A stretch of 64,000 nucleotides of DNA, from positions 137,697,927 to 137,761,926 of the forward strand of contig JALGPY010000002.1 in assembly GCA_023055425.1 (NCBI GenBank), given 5' to 3'. The notes under the pieces are model-generated. The model had not been told where the DNA came from, did no database searches, and saw only the letters and a program-made list of their open reading frames with translations. A program made the translations under genes and the position numbers. Numbering within the stretch: the first letter of the stretch is position 1; every line of letters starts with the position of its first letter. This document shows positions 46,075 to 58,895 of this stretch, one piece after another. The stretch is from Linanthus parryae (Eukaryota > Streptophyta > Magnoliopsida > Ericales > Polemoniaceae).

Positions 46075-47504
46075 TGTAGGGTTTTGATTCATGGATTGCA
46101 CAACGGAAGCATAAACAAACATAAAACCATGCAAAACCCTCCAAGGATCACAAGTCAAGAGACATAACGATGGTAAGGGTTAGAAATCATAAACACACCT
46201 TTGGGTTCTCCTTGATGACTTCAAACGCGAATTGTGTCACGTTCTCTATAGTTGATCCACGCCTAGAGTTGATCCTAGATCTCCCAAGTCCTTGGTGCTA
46301 GCCCGGAAGAGGAAGAGGAAGAAGAAATCACGCAAAACGAGACCCAAAAGGAGGGTCTCGGCCTCCTTTGGCCGACGGGGACGGGGCGGCGGCAAGGGGG
46401 CGGTCGGGCCTCCTTGTTGCTTGCTCTCTCTCCTTTTGTTCTCTCCCACTCTTTGTTATGTTCACTAATGAGCATAAGTTATTTGGGAAGGAAGGAAGGA
46501 AGGTCCTTTATATAGTCCAACAACTCCTTGTTAACTACCTAAAGGACTTATTCTAGTCCTACTAGAATTCAATTTAGTCCCTTCCTTGCAAATTAGTCCC
46601 TACTAAGTTTGCAAGGGTTTGCAAAGTGATCCTTATAATTAATTAATCCAATTAATTAATTCCCAAATCTAGTTCAACTCTATGTAGCGTGTGACCCCAT
46701 AGGTTCTATCTATTTGGTAGCAACTATTTGCTAATATGGAGCGGTTTCTAGCAAAACATCCATTCTAGCCAACTAATAGAATAGTCATCTTGACAACCTT
46801 TGGACAAGTAATTGTCTCATCCCTTTGTCTCTATATCCGGATTGGACACGAGACATACAAGTCACACTCGTATATCAAATCCATAGTTTCTCGATCCATG
46901 GGAATAGTCTTATTCGTGCAAATAACCTCAATATCCCATATTGATTTATTTGAGTCTGGCCAGACATTCTATAAGCACTATCCCTCGAGTGGCCTAGGAT
47001 ATTTGCTCCCGTTATGTGGGAGGGACAAATCCTATCTACGTCCACTACGATCTCTAAGCTTGCTTCTTATTGTATCCAGTACACGCCTTTATAACTACCC
47101 AGTTACGGTGTAGCGTTTAACGCTACCAAGATCACAATAATCCACAACTAGAATATCTAGTGACTTCAAGTCTGAGGATGACAATACCATTGCACCGCGA
47201 GAAGTGCTTGTGACTTAACATAACGTGTATGTAGCCTTCTCGGAGATGGGTCAATCCAGTGCAACGTTCCATAATGCACACCTATGTGTTGGATCGTGAT
47301 ATCTCCATATCAATCCAACCCCATACTAGTCTATAGATGATTGTCCCATTAATCATTATACTTGACTAGGGATATTTAAGATAAACAACACAATTGTAAA
47401 TCTAAGGACTTCATTATATTAAATATCCAATAAATAATAAATGAATTTCTAGCCACAAATAATTCATACTAAACTAGATTGCCTCTAGGGCATCTATTCC
47501 AACA
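46075..47504 (-). repeat. Copia A 5' LTR
   Basis: 1430 bp, TATATAAAGG box near 46505-46514 on the minus strand. Confidence 0.9.
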
Positions 47505-47509
47505 GATAT

Positions 47510-50056
47510 GCCCTAGGAAAGGCAATATATCCAACCAAAATTCACACTTCAATAACTTTCTAAACAAATTCTCTTCTCTTAGGATTTCCAATACCTCCCT
47601 CAAATGTTGTTCATGTTATTCTTTCCCTTTTGAGTAGATTAGAATGTCGTCGATGAAAACGACAAAAAAATTATCTTGGTACTTCTGTAGAACGCGATTC
47701 ATTAACTCCATAAATGCTATAGGAGCATTGGTGAGACCGAATGACATTATAGTAAACTCGTAGTGGCCATATCGACTCCGAAATGCCATTTTAGGAATAT
47801 CCCGTTCAGCTATCCTGAGCTGATGATATCCTGACCTTAAAACGATCTACGAAAAGATATCGGCTCCTTGTAAGTGGTCGAACAAGTCTTTGATCCTTGG
47901 AAGTGGTATCTATTCTTAACGGTCATACCATTTAATTCATGGTAGTCTATGCAAAGTCTTAGTCTTCCATCCTTCTTCTTTACGAACAAAATTGGTGCTC
48001 CCCATTGTGATACACTAGGTCTGATGAATCCCTTGTATAATAACTCTTTAAGTTTCTCTTGAAGCTCCTTGAGCTCGGCTGGTTCCATCCTATATGGTGC
48101 CTTCGATATTGGTCCAGCCCCTGGTACTAAATAAATAGCAAAGTCTACGCTTCTCGTTGGTGGCATTCTTGGAAGCTCTTCCGAAAAAAAAACGTCTAGG
48201 AATTTTCTCACCACTGGAATATCTTCTAACTTTTCCCCTTGTTTCTCCTGATCGTGGATCGTATAGAGGTATGCTTATGCCCTTTCTTCACATAGGATAG
48301 GATGGATAAGGCTGACACGATTTGAATTTTGGGTCCACTGGTTATACCCCTATAGGATAGACGTTGACCTTCCGGGCCACGAAATCTAACTTTTTGGTTG
48401 GCACACTCTATGGTTGCTTTGTATTTGCTGAGCCAGTAACTAGGATGACGTCTAGGTCGCCTAGATTGAAAAGAATCAGGTCATAAGGTAGCTTGACTCC
48501 TAAGATTTCTAGGTTGATTCCTGGATACATCGTTTTACAACATATGACTTCTCCACTAGGTGTATAGATGGTAATAGATATTGGGGTAGGCATTGGTAAG
48601 TCTAACTTCTTAGCAAGAGTAGCTGATATGAAAGAGAAAGTGGCTCCAGAATCAAATAGAACTAATTCATGGGTGGAATGGATTAGGAATGTACCAGTCA
48701 CCACGTTGGCTTGCTCCGCTTGAGTCTGATTCATAACATTGATAGTTCCAGCTGCGCTACGGGCTGTGGCGGCTGGTGCTGTAGGAGCTATTGTTGTTGC
48801 GGTCACGGATAACAACACTTCCTTGTGGCCTGTTGTTATATTTGTTTCCTCCTTACCCATTTTTGCCATGGTAGTTCCTTCATTATTATAGCCATTGTTG
48901 TTCCTCCAATTGTTTTGTTGCCATAGCTTCCACCTTACTGGTAGTTCTGCTGGTTTCCTCCATACTGGTTACCGCGATTTTTATTGCCTCCCTGGTCATA
49001 TCCATTGTTATTCCCATCGTAGTTGTTGCCTCGACGATTGAATCCAACATTGCCTCCTTGGTTTCCATTGTTGTTGCTCAGCGCGGGTCTTGATCGGCAT
49101 TCATACCTTCGATGGCCCAGCCTCCACAATTGAGGTAAGTAACCTTTCCGCCCTGGAAATCCACCCATGGGAAGTTTCTGCCCCACCTCGTGCAGTGGTA
49201 AATTCTTATTTGGCCTTGTACACCTTGGCCTTGGTTTCCAAACTGGTTGGTGGGGGCTGGGTAGGGAAAAACCCTTTTATCTCCACCATTGTTTCCTGTC
49301 CCGCGATTCTAGAAACCATTTGTTGCTGGTGCCTCGGTCTTTCTTTTCTTGTTGGCTTCTATGTCATCATCCAGCATGCGCTGCATATCCTGAGCAGCTC
49401 CATAGGCCTCCAATAGCGTGTTGAAAAGTGTAGGCCCCATTGCCTTTGAAAGTTTGATGTTCAAACCATCTACAAACTTGCAGATCTTGCTTGCCTCTGT
49501 CGGTGTAATTGCTTTCCCAACCTCATGAGTTCCATAAACTTGTTGTATTAGCTAGTCAGGGTATCCCCCTCTTGCTTCAGGTGCAAGAACTCGTTAAACT
49601 TCTCAGACTTGACATGATCCGGGTAGAACCCTTCACGCATAGCTTCTTTTAGTTGCTCCCATCCAAAGCCTTCTTGGGAGAGAAAAGTAGCTGATGCGAA
49701 AGTCCACAAGTTATCGGCTTCTTTCTTAAAATATTAGACCACCACTTCTAAGCGTCGATCCTTTGGGCAACATACTGAAATCAGCGCCTTGTGAAAGTCG
49801 CGGATCCAACTCTCCAGGATGGTCGGGTCGTCCGTCCCATAAAAGAAGTCGAACGGAGTGTCGCGAGCTTACTAATGATGTTCTCATCCCCATCCTGCTG
49901 GTTGTGTAGGAGTTGGGTTAAGTTTAGGGTTCCTTGTTCCAGATTCTGGAACCGAATTGGGTCATACTCTTGAGGGACCGGAGCTGGTTGGTTTCCTTGG
50001 GTTCCTTGACTCATTGTTCCTACTTTTCTTGCACGACTCCTGGTATAATATTGCAT
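47510..50056 (-). pseudogene. Ty3/gypsy gag, protease and reverse transcriptase, decayed
   Basis: Gag begins near 50056 (or 50014, MSQGTQGNQP) and breaks into several frames; the knuckle remnant WRLGHRRYECRSR (about 49130-49080) lacks its first cysteines in that frame. Protease: LVLFDSGATFSFIS in the frame 48869-48408. Reverse transcriptase: [48 protein letters not shown] (48214-47930), then a frameshift into [15 protein letters not shown] and further to [12 protein letters not shown] (about 47668-47633), the catalytic box. It continues to 47510, where copia A interrupts. Several stops and shifts: inactive. Confidence 0.85.
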
Positions 50057-50542
50057 TGTACCTTATAAATGTGACTTAACTTAATACAATCCTAATATAT
50101 GGCATTCACACACAAAACATATCCTTAAAATAATCATGACAAGCCATATGGAGAGTCTCCAGGTCCAAATTTTATGGAGCGGGTGCGGGTAGGGAAACCA
50201 TATGAGAAGATAAAAGAATGTCTCAGAAGTGTCCTACGCCATGCATACAATCATAATCTAAACGAAATTAATCTAATAATCTAAAATAATCAAACGATTT
50301 TAAACACAAGCGCCAAGCAATTATCACAATAATACCCGCACATGGAGGCACCTAGTATGGCACATAGCAATCTCCAGTAACTCTCAAATATCCAACAAGA
50401 AAGCTGCTAGAGTATCCCACAACCCCGGCTTGTTTGAGTTTTATTTCCAATTTTAGTTAGCCTATATTCATTTTAAATTCTTAAAAAGTTATTATTTTAA
50501 ATTTTCCATTAGTGGAAATTGTAGACTCGCGCTAGCGTTGGA
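50057..50542 (-). other. Ty3/gypsy 5' untranslated leader
   Basis: About 490 bases between primer site and gag with no supported frame. Confidence 0.6.
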
Positions 50543-50563
50543 ACCGTCGGCTCTGATACCAAC
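50543..50563 (-). promoter_or_regulatory. Ty3/gypsy primer binding site
   Basis: The minus strand reads TTGGTATCAGAGCCGACGG right after the LTR's TTTCA, an initiator-Met type site. Confidence 0.85.
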
Positions 50564-53046
50564 TGAAACAACCCAGGAACCTACGGTTCCTTATACTAGC
50601 ACAACCAAACGAGATGCAGGTGCATTTATTCAATAAAAACCCGGAGAAAACCCTCCAACAATAGTTTGACAATTGTTCAATCTAAATTGCAATTTTAAAT
50701 AAAACGCTTCCAAAATAAATGAGAAAATCCCTAGCAACAAGATCCTAATCTCCAGCTTACGTGTGCGCATTCCCCCACTTTATTCATAACCTGCGAGTTT
50801 TCAAATGGAAAAAGTCGATGCAGTAACATTTTGTCAGTAAAAACTGAGTAAGCATATATCACAAAATGTAAAACAAGAGTTTTGGCTAACAAGATAAGAT
50901 AACCACATATTTATTGTTTATTTGGTTGAGCGTAGCCTACGAGCCCCAACAGGTACGATGCGAACAGAGAGGTCACGATGCAATAAATCATAATAATAGG
51001 GAGCATTCTTGGATATACCAATTTCTCCACGGACGTTGGTAGATAGCTCTTCGGTATCCCGCCCTAACCATTATAATGAGACCTTAAGTGTCGACACCCC
51101 TATTCAGTTGTGACCTAAACATGCATAATAGTACTCATAGATTCTACGATAAATAAGAGGGTATGTACCCTAGGTAAATCACTCAATTGTGTTCCCGAAC
51201 TAGCCTTTACGCACATCCTCTGTATATCATCCTAATTCCATTATCGTACATTAAGATATCACATGATCATTCTAGTAACCAAAAAAAACCACATACTTTT
51301 CAAAGTGACATTTTGCAAGAGCGATTTCAAATTTTAAGACTTAAAAACTGTTGTACGATACACAAGTAACACACGCCAAACAAATTTTTATAGTTGAAGG
51401 TGTTGTGCATATAAACTTACTCGGAAAGAGAGCTCGTCACATGATGGAAAGCAAAGTCCTAGTAGTTCGGATCCTCCAAACATTCGCCGTCTACGAACTC
51501 GGCGTCTAAAATAACAATTATTCCTAATTAACAAACAACTATCACGACAATAGTGCACGCAAGTCCTATATGCAAATGTATATAATTTCCCCTTATCTAA
51601 CTCCCCAAAACTAGCTAGAGTAAACGACGACCTTTATCTGAAACAATACGATTTATTATGAGTTAACGTTTATCATTATAGAGACATAATTTTATAATTA
51701 TATATATATACAAACTTCTAAGATAAATCTAAATTTTTCCTAATATTATTATTATTTTTGGATAAAGAAAATTTGTTAAATATTTAATTAGCAAAGAATA
51801 TTATTTTACCGAAACTTAATAATGTAAAACATATAACTATTCTAGTTCCCAAAACAAAACAAAAAGTATGGAAACCACTTTCAGAAACTACAACCACATC
51901 CCCCAAAGATTTGGTAAACAACGACAACACCTAACCCCACTGTTTCAGAAACTACATCAGTTACCCCCTTGCATACATATGCGTACAAACCCACACATCA
52001 TCCCCATCTCAAACATCAGACCAAACCTACTGTCAACCATTCCTACAATCACCCAATTTCCCACATTTTCTAATTTATAAAAACAAATAGGTGAATTAGA
52101 GGTGATTTAGAAACTAGGAATTGAAACTGAAAATCAAAACAAGGGTGGGTTTGGTTTTTACCTTCGAATTGGTATGAGAAGGCGAAGACGACGGTGACGG
52201 GGAAGCTTCGGTGCTGCTGCAGCTGGGTGCGGCTGACAACGAGGGCGACGGGAACGCGGCGGTGGCAGCGTCGCACGACTGAACAAAGCCGGCGCCGAGT
52301 TCGGCTTGGGGATCGGTCGGACTCGACTGGTTTTCCGTCTGGGTTTTTGCTCGGCAAATCGTAACAGAGAGGGAGAGATCGAGGGAGAGATTGAGAGGTG
52401 GAATTGGTGTGGAATTATCTTAGTTTGTGGTGGGTTGTTTAATAGGGTTCAACTGAAGAATCCGGCGAGGAGTTGGGTTCTTCCAAGCCGATTTATTATT
52501 CCGAATTGAGCAACAAAGCTGTGTGTAATTGGTTTCTTGGTGAGGAAGAACTGGTCTTTGGCAAGTTTGGATTCAACTGGGACTGAAATTGGTGAAGAAG
52601 AAGTCGAATTTGGCGGTGGTGGTGTTGGAGTTGGACATGGAATCGGACAGAGAGTTCATCTCCTAATAGGAGATGTTCGGGAAGAGGATGAAGCATAAAA
52701 TGCTTCGTTGTGGCTGGAGTACCGTCTGACGCGGTGGTTGGCTACGCGCAATTAATTAAAACTTCATGTTTTGGTCACGCTAAAACTTTATACGATACGT
52801 AACGTTTAACAACTAAAACACTCAGGTAACTACTATACGTTTAACTAAAATAAAATATAGAAGAAGTTTTATTATTTTTCCTAATATATATATATATATA
52901 TATTTATACAAATATATATATATATATATGAAAACTGTAAAGAATATATATATATATATGAAAAATAAAAATAAATTACTTTTATAAATCGCACTAATGG
53001 CCCAAATATTCTCTAGGCTTCTAAAAGTACTCTGAAATTCCGGGAT
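50564..53046 (-). repeat. Ty3/gypsy 5' LTR, outer edge approximate
   Basis: The inner edge TGAAACAACCC is certain from the primer site and from the match to 30869-31356. The outer edge is placed at the TAATATCCCGGAATTTCAGA motif (minus strand, about 53046-53027), a style common at plant Ty3/gypsy LTR starts. An alternative outer edge near 52748 (TGCGCGTAGCC on the minus strand, next to ATTAATTAA) would give a 2.2-kb LTR with an imperfect TTAAT-like duplication. A short-frame-rich GC block at 52150-52700 is LTR sequence, not a gene. Confidence 0.65.
52887..52962. repeat. TA microsatellite, three runs
   Basis: Three (TA)7-10 runs separated by short breaks, inside the proposed Ty3/gypsy LTR. 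Confidence 0.9.
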
Positions 53047-53394
53047 ATTACTAAGATTTTCATAGGTTCACCATTCAATGCGGCTGCGACTCTGAAAGTG
53101 GGAGTTTTTGAAATGAGTGAAACAATGGTGGTCGGGTCAGTTAGTATATGAGCCTAATTATAAATATAAAGTCTCTTTTAAAATCACTGCGCACATGATA
53201 AACTATCTAAACACTTAATTACTAAACTCATCATCTATAAGCCCATCACTAAAATTTCCATCATTTTAAAATATCCTGATTTTTGGAAATCCGACATCCA
53301 TACGCACCGTTATGGTATGTTTGAGTGAAGGATTTTGAAGAATATTGGAATTCTGAAATGACCGAATTCTAAATGAAATGATCTAGGATAAAAA
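53047..53394. other. Spacer, nothing recognised
   Basis: AT-rich sequence between the Ty3/gypsy LTR and the next repeat end; no frame or motif. Confidence 0.4.
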
Positions 53395-53687
53395 ACAATT
53401 TACACCCCTTGAGTTTGGATTATATACAAATACACCCATTTTGTTTGGGTATATACTAACGGCACACTATCAGATGGGCGAAAAGACCTATGTACCCTCA
53501 TCTTCAAGAAAAAATACTCTACTATATAAACCATTTCTTCTCCGCACCCACTCATTTCTAACCCTAACAGCTTATCTTTTTTCTCTCTCTCCTCCTCCTT
53601 CGACGATATGCCCTCCCTCAAACCCTCTACCATTAGAATCTCAGGGTAGTCATCTTCACTTCTTCGTCTTCTTCTCTCTCTCAATCT
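53395..53687 (+). mobile_element. Dispersed repeat-family end (copy 4), cut by copia B
   Basis: 'tttacaccccttgagtttgg' and the following 'gcgaaaagacctatgtaccctc' correspond in order to 4236-4370 with substantial divergence. The copy stops at 53687 where the copia LTR stub begins, so copia B/C inserted here. The plus-strand frame at 53441-53692 is not supported as a gene. Confidence 0.4.
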
Positions 53688-53730
53688 TGTAGGGTTTTGA
53701 TTCATGGATCGCACAACGGAAGCATAATCA
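53688..53730 (-). repeat. 43-bp LTR stub of copia B
   Basis: TGTAGGGTTTTGATTCATGG to GCATAATCA, identical to the start of the LTR at 58896, then deletion. Confidence 0.9.
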
Positions 53731-56700
53731 GTGTAACCCCTTACACGCAACTCTTCCTCACCGCCAAATATCAAGAAAGCATCCTTAGTTCTTCTCAAGT
53801 ACTTTAGGATGTTCTTGACTGCAATCCAGTGACTCTCACCCGGATTGGATTGGTATCTGCTTGTCATACTCAAGGCATATGACACATCTGGTCTAGTACA
53901 TAACATGGCGTACATGATAGATCCTATGGCCGAGGCATAGGGGATTCTACTCATGCGTTCCTTCTCAATCTCATTGGAAGGACAACCACTCTTCGAAAGA
54001 GTGATTCCATGTGACATGGGCAAGAATCCCTTCTTGGAATCTTGCATGTTGAACCGTTTCAACACCTTGTCAATATATGTACTTTGACTTAGGCCTACCA
54101 ACCTCTTAGATCTATCTCTATAGATCTTTATACTGAGTATATAGGCTGCTTCCCCTAAGTCCTTCATTGAGAAACACTTTCCTAGCCAATCTTTCACAGA
54201 TTGTAGCATGGGAATGTCGTTTCCAATGAGTAGTATGTCATCCACATACAAGACCAGAAAAGCTACAGAGCTCCCACTAACCTTCTTGTAGACACAAGAC
54301 TCATCTTCGTTTCTGATGAAGCCAAACTCTTTGACCACTTCATCAAAACGTCGATTCCAACTCCTAGAAGCTTGCTTCAATCCATAAATGGACCGTTGCA
54401 GCTTACAGACTTTGTTGGCTTGCTTTGGATCTTCAAAACCCTCCGGCTGTATCATATACACGTCCTCGAGGAGATTCCCATAAAGGAATGCTGTTTTGAC
54501 ATCCATCTGCCAAATCTCATAGTCGTGGTATGCTGCAATCGCAAGTAGGATTCGGATGGATTTGGTCATAGCGACTGGTGAAAAGGTTTCATCATAGTCA
54601 ATACCATGAATCTGTCTGAATCCTTTATCCACCAATCGGCCCTTATAGGTAATCACATTACCATCCATGTCGATCTTCTTCTTGAAGACCCACTTGCACC
54701 CTATGGGCCGCGCCCCAGCGGGTGGTTCCACCAAAGTCCATACTTTGTTGGTATACATGGATTCCATCTCGGATCTCATGGCTTCCAGCCACTTCTGAGA
54801 GTCTGGTCCACTCATGGCCTCCTCATAGGTAGTAAGCTCATCATCTATGAGCATCGTGTCACCGGAATCAGTAACGAGAAGTCCATACCTCTCGGGTTCC
54901 TGGCGCACTCTACTAGATCTACGAAGCTCTTGTGTTACCTGAACAGGTTTCTCCACAACTGCTTGTGGTTCCTGTTCATGTTCCATAATCGGTTCAGTGA
55001 TTTGTGGTTCTTGAACCTCTTCAAGTTCTACATTCCTCCCACTTGCTTCTTTATAGACAAATTCTCTTTCTAGAAATACACCGGTCCGAGCAACAAACAC
55101 TTTGTTCTTGGTTGGATTGTAGAAGTAGTAACCCTTAGTTTCCTTAGGGTACCCCACAAATTTACACTTATCCGATTTAGGCCCTAGCTTGTCTGATTGT
55201 AAACGTTTTACATAGACATCGCAGCCCCAAATTCTCATGAACGACAGCGTAGGACGCCTCCCACTCCACATCTCATATGGTGTCTTCATGACTGATTTGG
55301 ATGGAACACGGTTAATGGTGAAAGCTGCACTTAATAGAGCGTAGCCCCAAAATGACAATGGAAGATCGGTTTGACACATCATAGATCGAACCATATCCAA
55401 TAGGGTTCGATTCCTCCTTTCGGACACGCCATTCCATTGTGGCGTTCCGGGTGGAGTGAGTTGGGACACAATCCCACACTCTCTAAGATAGTCGTCAAAC
55501 TCTTGGCTTAAGTATTCTCCTCCATGATCCGATCGTAGAGTCTTTATACTTTTGCCAAGTTGCTTCTCTACTTCATTCTTGAATTCTTTGAACACTTCAA
55601 AGGATTCGGATTTTGCCCTCATAAGGTACACAAATCCATATCTACTGTAATCATCAGTAAAAGTAATGAAGTAGACATAACCACCTCTGGCAGGCGTGGA
55701 AAATGGCCCACACACATCGGTATGTATGAGCGCCAATTGCTCACTAGTCCTCTTACCTTTCTTATTGAAAGGGGACTTTGTCATTTTTCCCAATAAACAA
55801 GCCTCACATGTCTCATATGATTCAAAACAAAATGAGTCTAGTAATCCATCCTTATGGAGTCTAGATACACGTTTCTCATTTGTGTGGCCTAAACGACAGT
55901 GCCATAAATAAGCTGGATTTAAATCATTTATTTTAATCCGCTTGGTATTAATTTTGTAGACAGGATTGCTTAGATCAAGGACATAAAGTCCATTAAATAA
56001 TTGCGCACTAAAATAGTGAATATTATTCAAATAAAAGGAAGAACAATTGTTCTTTATTGAAATAATAAAACCATCCTTGTCCAAACAAGAAATAGAAATA
56101 ATGTTTCTGCTCATAGCAGGCACAAAATAGCAATTATTTAATTCTAAAACTAATCCTGAAGGCAGAGATAGCTCGCACACGCCTATGGCCAACGCAGCAA
56201 CCTTTGCTCCATTCCCAACGCGTAGATCTACCTCTCCTTTAGCCAATCTTCTACTTCTCTTTAGATCCTGCATATTTCGACAAATATGAGATCCACATCC
56301 AGTATCTAATACCCATGATGTAGAGACAGTTAAATTGACATCTACAACAAAAATACCTGGTGGTGGTGGAATCACTATTCCAAGCCTCTTGTCCTCCAGA
56401 TATTTTGGGCAGTTCCTCCTCCAGTGTGCAGGCTGACTGCAATAGTGACACTCACCTTTAGTCACGGCCTTGGCAATGCCACCAACAGGCTTAAGGGCAG
56501 GTTCCTTGGACTTGGAAACTGACTTGCCTTTTCCCTTGGAGGAAGAGGCAAACCTTTTGCCCTTTCCTTTCTGTACCATCATAATGGCCTTGCCCTTACC
56601 CTTGTTGATGCTCTGTTCAGCCGTCCTCAACATATTGAGCAAATCTGGCAGTGGTTTAACGATCTCGTTCATGTTATAGTTCATAATGAACTGTCCATAA

Positions 56701-57209
56701 CTCTTGGGCAACGATTGCAACACGAGATCGGTTGCCAACTCTTGGCCGACCGGGAACCCTAGTCGGGCAAGATTCTCCAAGTACCCGATCATTCGGAGTA
56801 CATGGGGTCCCACCGGGTTCCCTTCTGCCATATGACATTTGAACAGTGCCTTTGAGACCTCATACCTCTCTACCCTCGCCTGCTCTTGGAAGAGCTGCTT
56901 TAGACGTTCGATCATATCAACAGCATTCATGTTTTCGTGTTGCTTCTGAAGCTCAGAAGTCATGGTGCAAAGCATTAGGCAGGCCGCATCATTAGCGTCG
57001 TCAACACGCTTTTGATACGCCTTTAAGGCAGCAGGTGTTTGGTTCTCTGGACCTTCTGGAACATGCTCATCTATTGCGTACAGTTTCTTCTCTTGCTTGA
57101 GAACAATTCTCAAGTTTCTGTACCAATCAAGAAAGTTGGTTCCAGAGAGCTTGTCCTTCTCAAGGACAGATCGTAGGGAATGTTGTGAACTCGATGAGTT
57201 GTTTGCCAT
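53731..57209 (-). pseudogene. Copia B gag-pol, open through reverse transcriptase, RNase H truncated
   Basis: About 1159 codons from MANNSSSSQHS at 57209 without a stop or shift: gag, knuckle CHYCSQPAHWRRNC (ligands present, usual G before H is A), protease VLDTGCGSH, integrase (HTDVCGPF, RSDHGGEY, NGVSERRNR), reverse transcriptase with YVDDILLIGND, and the start of RNase H up to RVRGYTD. The deletion junction removes the rest of RNase H. The frame runs on through the LTR stub into flanking DNA and ends at 53400, adding about 110 foreign residues. It is the best preserved polymerase of the three copies, but without RNase H or a 3' LTR it cannot replicate itself. Confidence 0.9.
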
Positions 57210-58895
57210 TTGGAATTCTACAAAAGGAAAATACGCAAGTTTTAGTATTTGTGAATTTTTGACTATATTCAATAATGACTAGTTTATCAAATATAGCTCC
57301 CACTATTTTTCTACGGATTAATAACCCTCAAGATATTAATGCGGAAAATATCCTCATATTTTCTAGTGGGCCAAGATCCATCTTTCATCTCCTTATGAGC
57401 TTGCTTTGGCAAGTCACCCATAATTTGACTACTTTAGGTAGGAACGATTCCAATTGCATCCCATATGCAACTCTTGGTTCAATCGGGCAAATAACTCCTT
57501 ATTTATCCATCCATATGGATAATCCCAATTGATTGCCTCTAGGTTTCTTAATCAAATTAATGGCCTAGTTGTGTTCAACCTCTTATCTAAACAATTGCAC
57601 ATTGTTACGTGCCATCGCATTCCATCATTATGAACCAAGTCGCCATGCTTTGGCACGCACGAGCGTGATAAATATTGATGATAATGAGTGTTTAAATAAC
57701 GAGAAGGCAAGAACACAATATTTGAATTTTGAGGGATTTTAAATTCAATTCTTAATTGTTTTGTTGATCAATATCAACTAATCTATCTATTTGAGTTTGG
57801 GCACAACTCCAAATAATAGATCCGGGTTGTCTAATTATCTTATTATCCTAATTACATGCATCATCCATACACCAACCACACAAATAATAAGACGATAAAT
57901 AAACAACCACAAAACAGAAATAAAACGTGATGTGGATATGGCCTTTTTCTAGACTAAGATAATTCCAAGCCAATGGAATTATCTATAAACCCTAAAGCAA
58001 ACACATCTCCATGCGTCTTTGATCTTTTGGTCCATCCTTCATAGTCTTGTGGAATGCTTCATGCTCCATGCTCCATCTTTTGTGGCTTCTTTGGCTTTGG
58101 GATTCTTTTTCTTCAATCTTGGCTAACAATCTACTTTATCTAGCACTAGCTAATATCTATACTAAATAAAATAAATCTCACAAGTTGAGAAAAAAAATGG
58201 CACGCAGGCCATAAAACCCTAATTAATTATTACAATTAATTGATCAGCTCGCAGGCCGTAAAACCAAACCACAAAATTAAACATCCACATCAAACCACAT
58301 CCTAAGGCCATATCCAATCACCATGCGATTTGCACATAAACAGTTAAAATCCAATTTTAACGCGCTTGGTCAATTTTAATTGATTTTAGGATTTCTAGGG
58401 TTAAAACGGTCCATGGGCCCAACAATCAAATTGCTCGGGCCCAATAAAGTGAACCACAAGGCCCTAGGGCCGGGCCGGCCCAAAACCCACAAGGCTAGGC
58501 CCGCGGGTTAGGGCCGTCCGGCCCCTACGGCGGCCAAGCTTGGGCGGCAAGCAAGGGGGCGGTCCCTAGGGGAGGCCGAACCTCCTTGAGGGAGTTGTTT
58601 CCAAAACAACTCCCTTGCTTGGTGCCTAAGTTTGGTTGTTTCCTTGTTTTGGGAGAACTCCTTCTTCCCCAAGGATGCCCAAACCCTAGATCTAAGATCC
58701 TAAAATTTCTCAAACTCACCAATTCATGCATCCAATGCAAAAATTGTGTCTTGTTATGATTAATTATTGACAAATTGCATCCCATGCTTGGATTGTCTTG
58801 TTTTACGCGATAAACAATCAAATTAAGGTGTAAAACAACTAAAACGTAACACATAAACCACATTTATGCTCTACGACCTGTGGCTCTGATACCAC

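Larger units (their letters stand above)
39031..47504 (-). mobile_element. Ty1/copia element A, complete with GATAT target duplication
   Basis: LTRs at 39031-40440 and 46075-47504 (TGTTGG...CCTACA in element orientation) flank a primer site, a leader of about 1.6 kb, gag-pol, and a purine-rich tract. GATAT occurs directly outside both LTRs (39026-39030, 47505-47509), and joining the flanks restores continuous Ty3/gypsy reverse transcriptase sequence, proving insertion into that element. The LTRs differ by a roughly 20-base gap near 39545 and scattered substitutions. The same family occurs as copies B and C from 53688. Confidence 0.95.
30869..53046 (-). mobile_element. Ty3/gypsy retrotransposon, split by two nested elements and decayed
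   Basis: In minus orientation: 5' LTR (53046-50564), primer binding site, gag, protease, reverse transcriptase, part of RNase H, then a 3' LTR fragment (31356-30869). The coding order and the FIDDI polymerase box identify Ty3/gypsy; the TATCCCGG-type LTR edge and the Met-type primer site fit a chromovirus-like lineage, but integrase and any chromodomain are missing. The gag-only element entered the 3' LTR, and copia A entered the reverse transcriptase region. A later deletion at 38564 removed the rest of the 3' LTR, integrase and the end of RNase H. Confidence 0.8.

Noticed and set aside
52070..52696. Arg-rich and His-rich short frames as a host gene
   Set aside because: They fall inside the proposed Ty3/gypsy LTR and overlap on both strands; more likely LTR leader sequence.
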